Positions 1 to 8,250 of a stretch of 64,000 nucleotides of DNA are shown here, in pieces. The notes below the pieces were generated by a model. The model was not told where the DNA came from. It searched no databases and saw nothing but the letters and a program-made list of their open reading frames with translations. The DNA is taken from the NCBI GenBank assembly GCA_004552385.1, contig SFOL01000001.1:29525-93524 (forward strand). The letters run 5' to 3'. The stretch's first letter is position 1, and each line of letters begins with the position of its first letter. Both the position numbers and the translations under genes were made by a program. This stretch comes from Bacteroidales bacterium (GTDB lineage Bacteria > Bacteroidota > Bacteroidia > Bacteroidales > Marinilabiliaceae).

Positions 1-26
1 CTCATATCAATAGAAAACAAGGGACT

Positions 27-1265
27 TTAGAAAGTGTATTGCAACATGACGCAAGCGCTCTGCTTGGCGAGGCCAAGGTCGTCGTTGTCGCGGTCGAGCT
101 GAGTCTTGTGGCCAGTGCGGCCTATGAATTGGTAAACGCCCGACAGCTTGAGGCCCGAGTTGCGGATGAAGTAGTTGAAGCCGACCGCGGGACTGTTAAG
201 GATGCCGTCGGTGCTTGAGCTGTTGCGGTCATAGAAGTCGTAGCGCGCTGTGACCTGCCACTGCGGATGTACGAAGTAGCCGGCCTGGACGTATCCGCCG
301 AAGAAGTTATATGTCTTGTCAATCTTCTGGCGGTCGGTGAAGCCGACATGCATCATGTAGGCCTCAGCGGCCACGAAGAGACGCTTGTGGAGCCATGAGA
401 ACTCGATCCCGGCGCGGGTGTCGTTGGTGCTCTCGCTCTCGCTCTCGACATTTATGCTGCCCGAGACGGCGACCTCGAGCTTGTTCTCATCCAGCATCTT
501 GGCGTTGCCCTGGGTGCGCGGCATGTCGCCAAAGGGTGTCCATGAGAGTCGACAGGCGTAGAGGAGCGAGGGGATGTGCCAATCGTCGGAGAATGTTTTG
601 GTCGCAGTGTTCGAGCCGGAGCCGTTGCCGTTGAAGAAGCCGACCTCATAGCCGAACGAGGGGCAAATGTCGCCATGGAGCATTACTCCGAGATCGAAAC
701 CCGTGCCAATTTTAGGCATGACGGCGTTGAGAGAGTAAGGCATAATGGTTGTTGCCGTCAGCGAGACGGGGAGGATTGGCATGAGCGTCTCGCCAAGAGT
801 GGTGAGGTAGGCGCTGGTGAACGGCGTCTTGAACTTGCCCACTCGCACCGCGAACCCATTGTTGACCTTGACGTCGAACCAAGCCTGCTGAAGAATATTG
901 GCGCCTGTGGCGGCGGCATTGACCGACAGGTTGTAGGTTATATGGTCAAACGCCTTGCCGGTGAAGCCGAGGACGGCGTAAGGAATTGCGAATCCGCTGT
1001 TGGCGACGTTATCCTGGTTGTAAGCCTTGTCGAGCCCCTCGTCGTCATAATAGTTGTAGTTGACGGTGGTCTGGAGCATCATGTAAGGCTTGAAAGAGAA
1101 GCGGTGGTCGGCACTCCCGATCTGGAACATTCGGTCACTTCCGATCGTCACGACGCCATTCTCGGCATCGAACTGTTGCGGTTGCCCCGCAGGCTGCTGA
1201 GCATCCTGGGCGTAAAGGGCTTGTGAGGTGAGAGCCGCGATGGCGGCAAGATATAGGGATTTCAT
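27..1265 (-). CDS. Porin (OprO/OprP-like), outer membrane beta-barrel
   Basis: Predicted outer-membrane channel protein of about 412 residues. The N-terminus is a classic Sec signal peptide ending ALYAQ. The rest alternates short hydrophobic and aromatic strands (for example SFKPYMMLQTTVNYNYY and GGYVQAGYFVHPQWQVTARYDFYDR) and ends in the aromatic C-terminus LQYTF, which is typical of BAM-inserted barrels. The short segment GFAVRVGKFKTPF is characteristic of phosphate-selective porin O/P relatives in Bacteroidales. A longer start exists at 1283, but that codon lies within the promoter box at 1281-1288, so the ATG at 1265 is preferred. It follows the di-heme cytochrome gene on the same strand but appears to have its own promoter. 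The substrate is not deducible. Confidence 0.72.
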   Translation of the reverse strand: MKSLYLAAIAALTSQALYAQDAQQPAGQPQQFDAENGVVTIGSDRMFQIGSADHRFSFKPYMMLQTTVNYNYYDDEGLDKAYNQDNVANSGFAIPYAVLGFTGKAFDHITYNLSVNAAATGANILQQAWFDVKVNNGFAVRVGKFKTPFTSAYLTTLGETLMPILPVSLTATTIMPYSLNAVMPKIGTGFDLGVMLHGDICPSFGYEVGFFNGNGSGSNTATKTFSDDWHIPSLLYACRLSWTPFGDMPRTQGNAKMLDENKLEVAVSGSINVESESESTNDTRAGIEFSWLHKRLFVAAEAYMMHVGFTDRQKIDKTYNFFGGYVQAGYFVHPQWQVTARYDFYDRNSSSTDGILNSPAVGFNYFIRNSGLKLSGVYQFIGRTGHKTQLDRDNDDLGLAKQSACVMLQYTF

Positions 1266-1280
1266 TTTATTGGGGATATA

Positions 1281-1288
1281 CAAAGTTA
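1281..1288 (-). promoter_or_regulatory. -7 promoter box for the porin gene
   Basis: Reads TAACTTTG on the minus strand, a perfect match to the Bacteroidales -7 consensus TAnnTTTG. It lies about 16 bases upstream of the preferred ATG. I see no clear -33 TTTG. Confidence 0.5.
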
Positions 1289-1324
1289 ATAAAAGACAAT
1301 GTGGAGAAAGGGCGTGCAGAGACG

Positions 1325-2863
1325 CTAAAGCGACTCGATGAACTTTATAAGAGCCTGACGGTCGGCTCTGTCCATATTCCTGAACAGGTTCTTTGAGGCC
1401 TCACCCTCACCGCCGTGCCAGAGGATGGCCTCGGTTAAGTTGCGCGCCCGTCCGTCATGGAGGAAGTAGGTGTGTCCGTTGACCTTTTTCTGCAGGCCGA
1501 CGCCCCAGAGGGGGGTGGTGCGCCACTCATTACCCCGAGCCGTGCCGCTGGTGTAGTTGTCGTTGAGGCCCACGCCCATGATCTCGGAGCCCATGTCGTG
1601 GAGCAAGTAGTCGGAATACGGATGAATGGTCTGCGAGCCAAGCCAAGGCAGCTCGGTACCCTTGAGCAGCGAGGCCCCGCGCGTGCGTGTATGGAGGGTG
1701 GAGACGTGGCAGAGGTGGCACTTGGCCTGATAGAACATCTTCTCGCCGCGCTCCACGGCCTCGCGCTCGGTCATGGTCACGTCGGTTCCGTCGCTCGTGT
1801 TGAGCGTAACCTCGACGTTTTTGCTCCCCTTGCGTCGGGCGGGGACACCGAGAGAGTGCATATAGAGGTCGACATCCTCCATGTCTTCAGCCGAGACGTC
1901 GAGCTGGTCATAGGTGAGGCCCATCATGGAGCCTTGCGACATCTGGAGCTGCCCCTCGCAAATCTCCTCGGGGTAGCGCGAATTGGTCGCGCCCATATCG
2001 CTCGAGAATCCGAGTTCGACGGTGAGGTCGAGGTGCTGCGCCTTATTGCCAGAGAGTCCGACGCCAGTTACGCCCTTCTCGGTGATGTAGTTGACGCGGC
2101 CCGATATGCCGTACTCGGGATAGTTACTCTGCTGGGCGAGCCTCTCGATCTCGGAGCGGTCGAGAGCCATCATCTGACCCAAGCCGACATGGCGCAAAGG
2201 GATGCGGACAGAACAGAAAAGATCCTCGGGCTTAATCTCGACCGAGTCATTCTTGACGCTGTCCCACATCTTCTTATACCACTTGACGACGGTGTAGTTC
2301 GGGTGGGCGAGCTCATACTCCTCGCCGTCGGGGAAGGCGCCCTTCTCGTAGTCATACCTGACCTCGACCTTACCCTCGGGCGTGACGCCATAGATGGACT
2401 GGTCGTGGAGGACGCGGCCGTAGTCTTGGAAGAAGACTCCATTCTTGCGGGCTACGTAGATAAGCATGGCGGACATGCCGTTGTTGCCGGAGCCGTAGAC
2501 CGGCTTGCCGTCGGGGTCGGTGCCGATCTGGTTCCACACGGCCGGGGTCGAACGTCCGGCACTGAGGTGGCACGAGGCGCATGAATAGCCGGCGTTGACC
2601 GGACCGTATTTATCCACCACATTGTCATAAAGGCTGTTGCCATTCTGAAAACGGGAGGCATATTTGCCCGATAGCCATTCAGCGTCAATATCAAAAGCCT
2701 TTGATGAGTTGGAGAATATGGTGGAAGTGCCTGCCGAGAGGCAATAATTCTCCAGTTCTCTGGAGTGCTCGGCAATGAAGTTGTCCACACCCTCAGTGTC
2801 ATCCTCGCAAGCCGCGAGAGTGAGGATAAACAAAGGTATGGCAGCCAATGACAGATGTCTCAT
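1325..2863 (-). CDS. Di-heme c-type cytochrome (DHOR/DUF1111 family) lipoprotein
   Basis: Predicted periplasmic or surface di-heme oxidoreductase of 512 residues, in the family once called thiol oxidoreductase. Two heme c attachment motifs are visible, CASCH at about residues 95-99 and CHLCH at about 382-386, the family layout of one site in each half. The start at 2863 gives a lipoprotein signal with lipid Cys19 in TLAAC; the longer start at 2923 adds 20 residues ahead of this signal and is unlikely. The residues after the lipid Cys are E-D-D, resembling Bacteroidota signals that move lipoproteins to the cell surface. It lies downstream of the imelysin gene, a recurrent pairing in Gram-negative bacteria. 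The electron partner and substrate are unknown. The divergent ccsA could mature its hemes. Confidence 0.82.
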   Translation of the reverse strand: MRHLSLAAIPLFILTLAACEDDTEGVDNFIAEHSRELENYCLSAGTSTIFSNSSKAFDIDAEWLSGKYASRFQNGNSLYDNVVDKYGPVNAGYSCASCHLSAGRSTPAVWNQIGTDPDGKPVYGSGNNGMSAMLIYVARKNGVFFQDYGRVLHDQSIYGVTPEGKVEVRYDYEKGAFPDGEEYELAHPNYTVVKWYKKMWDSVKNDSVEIKPEDLFCSVRIPLRHVGLGQMMALDRSEIERLAQQSNYPEYGISGRVNYITEKGVTGVGLSGNKAQHLDLTVELGFSSDMGATNSRYPEEICEGQLQMSQGSMMGLTYDQLDVSAEDMEDVDLYMHSLGVPARRKGSKNVEVTLNTSDGTDVTMTEREAVERGEKMFYQAKCHLCHVSTLHTRTRGASLLKGTELPWLGSQTIHPYSDYLLHDMGSEIMGVGLNDNYTSGTARGNEWRTTPLWGVGLQKKVNGHTYFLHDGRARNLTEAILWHGGEGEASKNLFRNMDRADRQALIKFIESL

Positions 2864-3006
2864 CTCTGTTGAGGACTGAAAAAAACACAAAAACAATATC
2901 ATAGCACAATGTGAAGGCGGCACGCCGCAGCGTTCCCACCTTCACTTGTTAAAGGGCCCGGAATTAAAACCTCTTATGAGGCTTTAAGAACATTTGTCCT
3001 TATTAT

Positions 3007-4137
3007 TTAGTTGACCTTGCGAGCCTCGCCGTCTTTGAAGATGAGGAACTCGAGGGTGTGGAAGCCTCTGAGAGCCTGGGCGGCTGATATGTCATCATTA
3101 TCCTCATCGAAGTCGCCGTCCCACACGAGGTCGTCAAAGTCGCCACTATTGAGGATGTTGGTTATGCCGACCTGGTCGAGAGGCCAAGAGTCCATGTTAG
3201 GGTCGAGACCCTTGTCAGCCACAGGGCCGAAGAGGAAAGCCTCGCTGGTCTCCCATGGTTTGCGAGCAGCGAGCCAAGCCGTTGCGCATTCTTTGAAACC
3301 ATCGTTTGAAGGAGAATCGGCAAAAGCCTTGGCAGCGTCGCGAAGAGCTGTAGCCTTCTCTTTAAGGTCCTTGTAAGTGGGGACGACGACCACGTCGACA
3401 TAGTTGGCCACTGCGGCCTTGAGGTCAGCCTCGTCAAGTTTCTCGACGACGCTGGCGAGGTCGTCCTCGATTACTTTCCTTAGCTCCTCGCAAGCCTCCT
3501 GAGCAGCCTTTGCCTCGGCTCTTGCTATGTTGTTGCGGAAAGGCTGTGGAATAGCAATAATCTTATTGTAGGCGTCATCGATGGCGTTGACGATCTTGGT
3601 GTCGACGGCTGCATCCTTAGCCTTGACAAGATTTGAGAGAGACTTGTCGGCCACAGTTCCGTCAAGCGAGCCATAGTATGAGTTTCGGACGGAAAGGATA
3701 TTATTGCTGTAGTCGTCACGCGAGTGCCAGCTGTACCAAGACTCTACAGCGAGGACCGCCGCCTCTCGAAGACCCGACTCCCACTTGTTGACAGGGTCGC
3801 CTATCTTAGACTCGCCTACCTCGTTGGCAATGTCGGCCGAGCCTTGGATAATCTCCTGGACAGCCTCCTCGCCCGAAAGGCTCTTGAAATATTCCGCATA
3901 GCTCTTACCGCCATTGAAAGATACATCCCAATCGTTGTAGAGGGTCGTGGCGTCGTCAACCAAAAGCTTGGCTACAGTGACCATATAGTTGCCCCAGGTC
4001 TTCGCATTGTCGCTGTTATAGTCGACGGAGGCTACGGTTACGACGCCATTGTTGTCGTCATCGTCATCGTCACAGGCTGTGAAAGAGCATACCACGCAAA
4101 CAGCCACAGCGGCAATTGATAAGAACTTCGTTTTCAT
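3007..4137 (-). CDS. Imelysin family (M75) lipoprotein
   Basis: A 376-residue helical protein of the imelysin/EfeO-like group, whose members are linked to iron or other metal handling at the cell envelope. The start gives a lipoprotein signal with lipid Cys22 in SFTAC, followed immediately by six Asp residues, which resembles a lipoprotein surface-export signal of Bacteroidota. The family motif GxHxxE is present near the C-terminus as GFHTLE (His360, Glu363), and a W-S-W-H-S segment in the first half resembles the other conserved patch. The gene sits 47 bases after an outer-membrane barrel gene and is followed by the di-heme cytochrome gene, so co-transcription is likely. Peptidase activity is not established for most family members and is not assumed here. 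Confidence 0.85.
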   Translation of the reverse strand: MKTKFLSIAAVAVCVVCSFTACDDDDDDNNGVVTVASVDYNSDNAKTWGNYMVTVAKLLVDDATTLYNDWDVSFNGGKSYAEYFKSLSGEEAVQEIIQGSADIANEVGESKIGDPVNKWESGLREAAVLAVESWYSWHSRDDYSNNILSVRNSYYGSLDGTVADKSLSNLVKAKDAAVDTKIVNAIDDAYNKIIAIPQPFRNNIARAEAKAAQEACEELRKVIEDDLASVVEKLDEADLKAAVANYVDVVVVPTYKDLKEKATALRDAAKAFADSPSNDGFKECATAWLAARKPWETSEAFLFGPVADKGLDPNMDSWPLDQVGITNILNSGDFDDLVWDGDFDEDNDDISAAQALRGFHTLEFLIFKDGEARKVN

Positions 4138-4184
4138 CTGTTTAGATAATTGTTTTTGTATGTTTTGCTTTTGTTATAATCAGA

Positions 4185-5594
4185 CTATTTGCGGAAGAAC
4201 AAGCCCACATAGGCTATGCCTATGGAGAACTCATTCTCGTTATGGTAGTTGGTCGACTTGAACGGCTTGTTGGTGCCGATGTGGCGGGTGGTGCAATCGG
4301 CCTTCACTACGAGGTTGGGCAGTGCGAACCAGTTTAGGCCAGCCGTCCATTTGGCCACCTGGCATCGGACGTCGACCGTCTTGCCCTTGTCGGCAAGCTC
4401 CTGCGGATTGTAATACTCATACCTCACGAAGGGGTAGATGACGGGGCCTCGGCCACCGGCGTAGAAGATGTTCTTGAGGTTGGCGCCGGCCTCCACGCCG
4501 TAGGCCATAGCCGTCTTGGCCACGGGGCGCTCGGCTCCGTGATGGTAGCTGGACTTGCTTGACATGGTGACGGCAGATATTTTGCCGGCGTTCTCAAGGT
4601 TGCCGCGGATGTAGTTGGCGCGGACCGTCACGAAAGGGTTCTTGTACTGGGCGTCGAAAGACCATATTGTCAGGCTCGACTCGCCACAGCTGCTATACTT
4701 ATATGTCTTGTCAGCATTCTTCGTGACGTCGTTGACGTAGTAGATGGATGCTCCTACCCTCAGACCTCTTACGCCTTTCCAGTTGATGCGGCCCACATAG
4801 GCGGGGGAGGAGAAATTGTCAACCTCGAAAAGCCCCTGCTTCCCACTTCCGACCCAGTTGTCGCGGCCGAAGCCGTCGGGGTTGAGACCGGCTACAACCA
4901 TCGCCTCATAGTCAAAAGTGGCACCGTATGCCCCAAAGTCTCCAAAGAACGATATGCCCGTCTCGTGCCATGTCGACGGGATTATGACCGTCTCACCCTC
5001 GGGGCGCGAAGTGCCGAAAAAGTTGATTGGCTCGTGGTGAGAATTGGTGAGACCTAAGGTCACTATCTGATGACCCACGCGCACGTTGAAAGAGCGGCCG
5101 ATAAGGCGAGTGATGTGCAACTGCTCCAGAGCCACCTCGCCGCCTTTCTCCATCTCGGTCTCATACTCGAGGTTCTCGGTCTTCTCCAGCTCCTGCTCTA
5201 TGCCCACGCCACCGGCCTCGAACTCTATCTCCATGCCGAGATTCCAATCGGCGTTGAAACGATAGTCGCCGGCCAGGACTACACGCGGCATGGCAACAGT
5301 GCGGCGGGTGTCGTCATCGCTCGTGCCGCCGTAGAAGCGGTTCTTGCCATAGTTGAGGAACGAGGCGACGAGCTCGCCATAGCCGCCAATGCGGAACTTG
5401 CTGTACGACTCGCCGTCGTCTTTCTTCTCCTGCTCGGGCTGCTCAGGTTGCTCGCTCTTGTTCGTGGCACCCGTGCGAGCGTCGGTCTCACTTTCGGGGC
5501 GCGAGGTAGTCTCATCGTCTGTTTGCGCCTTAAGGGGTTGCGCCGCCACCACGAGCGCAAGGAGAGCCGCAAGCCCTCCATGGAATGTTTTCAT
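4185..5594 (-). CDS. Outer membrane beta-barrel protein, first gene of the imelysin/di-heme cluster
   Basis: Predicted outer-membrane barrel of 469 residues. It has a signal peptide (MKTFHGG..., ending QPLKAQ), then a 40-residue acidic, Thr/Glu/Pro-rich linker, then amphipathic strands beginning FRIGGYGELVASFLNYG. The strand pattern and the repeated GHQIVTLG and INWKGVRGLRVGASIYY segments fit porin-like proteins, but I cannot name the family. An upstream in-frame ATG at 5627 would add MKTFRRHLKTT ahead of a second MKTF; the inner start gives a cleaner signal peptide. As the first gene of the cluster with its own -7 box, it probably drives expression of the imelysin and cytochrome genes, which suggests uptake of, or contact with, the same substrate. 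Confidence 0.7.
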   Translation of the reverse strand: MKTFHGGLAALLALVVAAQPLKAQTDDETTSRPESETDARTGATNKSEQPEQPEQEKKDDGESYSKFRIGGYGELVASFLNYGKNRFYGGTSDDDTRRTVAMPRVVLAGDYRFNADWNLGMEIEFEAGGVGIEQELEKTENLEYETEMEKGGEVALEQLHITRLIGRSFNVRVGHQIVTLGLTNSHHEPINFFGTSRPEGETVIIPSTWHETGISFFGDFGAYGATFDYEAMVVAGLNPDGFGRDNWVGSGKQGLFEVDNFSSPAYVGRINWKGVRGLRVGASIYYVNDVTKNADKTYKYSSCGESSLTIWSFDAQYKNPFVTVRANYIRGNLENAGKISAVTMSSKSSYHHGAERPVAKTAMAYGVEAGANLKNIFYAGGRGPVIYPFVRYEYYNPQELADKGKTVDVRCQVAKWTAGLNWFALPNLVVKADCTTRHIGTNKPFKSTNYHNENEFSIGIAYVGLFFRK

Positions 5595-5645
5595 CGTTGT
5601 CTTCAAGTGTCTTCGGAAGGTTTTCACCTAACTAATTTCTGTTTG

Positions 5646-5653
5646 CAAATTTA
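5646..5653 (-). promoter_or_regulatory. -7 promoter box for the barrel/imelysin/cytochrome cluster
   Basis: Reads TAAATTTG on the minus strand, matching TAnnTTTG, about 50 bases upstream of the first ATG. The 5595-5862 interval holds this box and the divergent ccsA box; I saw no gene in it. Confidence 0.5.
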
Positions 5654-5831
5654 GACTTGTTCGTAATTAAGAATAATACCGCAAACTGACCATTTTAGAG
5701 GCATTCTAAGAAACGAAAGGCGCGCCCAATACCTAAAAACAACTAAGGGACGGCGTGGGCCAACATACAGGCGGGAGGACAGGAGGCGCGGGAGAACAGA
5801 TGTCATCAGGCGGAAAGGGACTATATTTTCG

Positions 5832-5839
5832 TACATTTG
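5832..5839 (+). promoter_or_regulatory. -7 promoter box for ccsA
   Basis: TACATTTG matches TAnnTTTG and lies 23 bases upstream of the ATG at 5863. It falls inside the longer open frame that begins at 5755, which argues against that longer start. Confidence 0.55.
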
Positions 5840-5862
5840 CCTCCTCAAAACGGAGCGAGACA

Positions 5863-8121
5863 ATGATAAAGAACATAATCAGGGCGTCATTTATAGGCGT
5901 GATGCTCAGCATGATAGCCGCTACTGTACTCGACCAGGCTCTCGTGACGGGCTTCGCCGCGGCGCACGTATACTCGGCATGGTGGTTCTGCCTGCTTTGG
6001 GCCATAATGGCCGTGGCCTCATTTGCGTACATAGCCAAGAGCGGCATGAGGAAGAGGCCGGCCCCGCTGCTTCTGCACATCTCGTTCGGAGTAATACTCG
6101 CCGGGGCGCTGGCCACGCACACGATGGGCGAGCAGGGCGTGATGCGCATACGCGAAGGGGGCGAGACGAGGCAATTCGTAAGCGACGATGGGAAACTCAC
6201 AGACCTGCCGTTCGCAGTCTCGCTGAACAAGTTCGAGATAATTACATACCCCGGGACGGACTCACCCATGGACTACGTGAGCCACGTCTCGTTCCGAGGC
6301 GAAGACGGCTACAGCCAAGACGCTCAAATATCAATGAACAACATAGCCACCCACATGGGCTACCGCTTCTACCAGGCGTCTTACGACCCCGACAGGCGCG
6401 GAACCCTCCTCTCCGTCAGCCACGACCCTGTGGGGATAGGCGTAACATACACAGGCTACGCCATGCTCTTCATATCGCTGCTCCTCCTGCTCATCATGCC
6501 CGGCGAGACGTTCCGGCGCAGCCTCAAGGCACTGAACGACAGGGCGAAGTCGGCAGCCGCAAAAACGGCAGTGGTGGCGCTTTCGCTGGCAACGTGGGTC
6601 AACGCCGAGGCGCAAAAAATTGAAGTGGAGGCCGACGTGACGGAGGTGATGCCGGCCGACGTGGCAGCACGGTTTGGCGACTTGCACGCCTACTATAATG
6701 GGCGCGTATGCCCTCTGCAGACTGTAGCGAAAGACTTCACAATGAAGCTCTACGGACGCGACACATACATGGGGCTCACGAGCGAGCAGGTCTTGATGGG
6801 CTGGACGCTCGACGCTCCAAGATGGGCGGGCGTACGCATGATAAGAATCAAGCGCGCGGCGGCCGCTGAGCTGGGGATGAAAGAGACCCTCGTTTCATAC
6901 GACGACCTGGCGAATGGCGACCTGCCGGCGAAAATAAGGAAGGCGCACGAAGAGGGCGGGACATCGGCCCGCGCCCTCGAAGAGGCCGAGGAGAAGGCTG
7001 ACGTAATACGCATGCTCTTTGCCGGGCAGATGCTCAAGGTCTTCCCTCTGGCCGACAGCGCACGAGCAGTGAAATGGTACAGCCCCGCCGACGCCCTGCC
7101 GCGCTCCACGGGCGAGGCGACGTCTTCTTTCGTAAGAGACATTTTCGGCCGGGCCGCTGATGGCATCAAGACACGCGACTGGGAGACGGTGGGGAGCGTG
7201 GCGGACCGCGTGGCGGAGTTCCAGCGCATAGCCGCCCGCGGCACGGGCGCACTGCCCCCGGCCGGCAAGTTCAAGGCGGAGAAGGCCTATAACAAGCTGG
7301 GGGTCACCCGCCCTCTGGCCATGACGCTGACCGCCGTGGGCATCATGTTCTTCTTCATCGTGGCCTATCTCTGGGGCCAGGGCATAACGAGCCGTGCCAT
7401 GCGAATATTCACCGCCACGCTGTCGGCGCTCCTCGGCCTGGTGGGGGCGTATCTCGCGGCCATGTTCTGCCTCAGGTGGTACGTCGGCGGCCACCTGCCG
7501 CTAAGCAACGGGTATGAGACAATGCAATTTATGAGCCTCTGCGCGATAGTGTGCTCCTTGGCGTGCACGCGCCGTTTCGCCCTCGCCCTGCCGTTCGGCT
7601 ACCTGCTATCGGGCCTCACGATGATGGTCTCAATGTTTGGCGAGAGCAACCCGCAGGTCACCAACCTCATGCCAGTGCTCCAATCACCGTTGCTGAGCGT
7701 CCACGTGTGTCTCGTCATGATATCATACAGCCTCCTGGCGTTCACGGCGCTCAACGGGCTTGCCGCCATAGCGATGAGAGCCATGCCGTTGCGTGCCGAC
7801 ACCACCGGCGAGCGCATCGAGACGCTGGCCGCCATAAGCCGGGTGCTGCTGACGCCCGCCGTGGCGTGTCTGGCCGCGGGCATCTTTGTGGGCGCGATAT
7901 GGGCCAACCAGTCGTGGGGCAGGTACTGGGGCTGGGATCCCAAGGAGGTGTGGGCACTCATAACAATGATGTTCTACGCCATACCGTTCCACCCCACCCT
8001 CTCCGGCCGGCTGGGCAAAGCCATGGCGCTTCACATTTTCCTCGCGCTGGCTTTCGCCTGCGTCCTGATGACCTATTTCGGCGTGAACTACCTGCTGGGC
8101 GGAATGCACTCCTACGCATAG
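5863..8121 (+). CDS. ccsA: Fused ResB/CcsA (CcsBA) cytochrome c biogenesis protein
   Basis: System II cytochrome c synthase of about 752 residues, which exports heme and attaches it to CxxCH motifs outside the inner membrane. The N-terminal ResB-like part has three early membrane helices and a periplasmic section containing NKFEIITYPGTDSPMDYVSHV. The C-terminal CcsA part has at least seven helices and the heme-handling WWD motif, visible as WGRYWGWDPKEVWA, with flanking His in SVHVCLVM and in IPFHPTL. A large periplasmic domain of about 270 residues separates the two parts. The start was chosen by the promoter box and by the hydrophobic IIRASFIGVMLSMIAA helix that follows it. It is divergent from the di-heme cytochrome cluster, an obvious client; other c-type cytochromes such as NrfA may lie elsewhere. 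Confidence 0.92.
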   Translation: MIKNIIRASFIGVMLSMIAATVLDQALVTGFAAAHVYSAWWFCLLWAIMAVASFAYIAKSGMRKRPAPLLLHISFGVILAGALATHTMGEQGVMRIREGGETRQFVSDDGKLTDLPFAVSLNKFEIITYPGTDSPMDYVSHVSFRGEDGYSQDAQISMNNIATHMGYRFYQASYDPDRRGTLLSVSHDPVGIGVTYTGYAMLFISLLLLLIMPGETFRRSLKALNDRAKSAAAKTAVVALSLATWVNAEAQKIEVEADVTEVMPADVAARFGDLHAYYNGRVCPLQTVAKDFTMKLYGRDTYMGLTSEQVLMGWTLDAPRWAGVRMIRIKRAAAAELGMKETLVSYDDLANGDLPAKIRKAHEEGGTSARALEEAEEKADVIRMLFAGQMLKVFPLADSARAVKWYSPADALPRSTGEATSSFVRDIFGRAADGIKTRDWETVGSVADRVAEFQRIAARGTGALPPAGKFKAEKAYNKLGVTRPLAMTLTAVGIMFFFIVAYLWGQGITSRAMRIFTATLSALLGLVGAYLAAMFCLRWYVGGHLPLSNGYETMQFMSLCAIVCSLACTRRFALALPFGYLLSGLTMMVSMFGESNPQVTNLMPVLQSPLLSVHVCLVMISYSLLAFTALNGLAAIAMRAMPLRADTTGERIETLAAISRVLLTPAVACLAAGIFVGAIWANQSWGRYWGWDPKEVWALITMMFYAIPFHPTLSGRLGKAMALHIFLALAFACVLMTYFGVNYLLGGMHSYA

Positions 8122-8171
8122 GCCCCGCCAGAGGCGCGAGGGGGAGGGCGAGAGCCGGCCGTTATTTTTGA

Positions 8172-8203
8172 TTTGTCTATATTAGTGTTTTGAGGTAAAT
8201 TTG
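8172..8203 (+). promoter_or_regulatory. Bacteroidales promoter (-33 TTTG and -7 TAAATTTG) for recJ
   Basis: TTTG at 8172-8175 and TAAATTTG at 8196-8203 are separated by 20 bases, close to the consensus spacing. Transcription would begin near 8210, so the in-frame ATG at 8209 cannot be the usual start and the ATG at 8251 is favoured. Confidence 0.7.
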
Positions 8204-8250
8204 CTAAAATGGGCCATGGTCGAAAAAAAACGCATGGCGCCAATAAGACA

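Noticed and set aside
576..1226. Long plus-strand open frame opposite the porin gene
   Set aside because: It is the antisense of a gene with a signal peptide, barrel strands and promoter. Its translation has no domain and arises from G+C-rich codon structure.
1457..2584. 375-codon plus-strand frame opposite the di-heme cytochrome gene
   Set aside because: The minus strand carries two heme motifs and a lipoprotein signal. The antisense product is Val/Glu/His-rich with no motif.
5755..5862. N-terminal extension of the ccsA frame
   Set aside because: It contains the TACATTTG promoter box and encodes Gly-rich residues not seen in the family.
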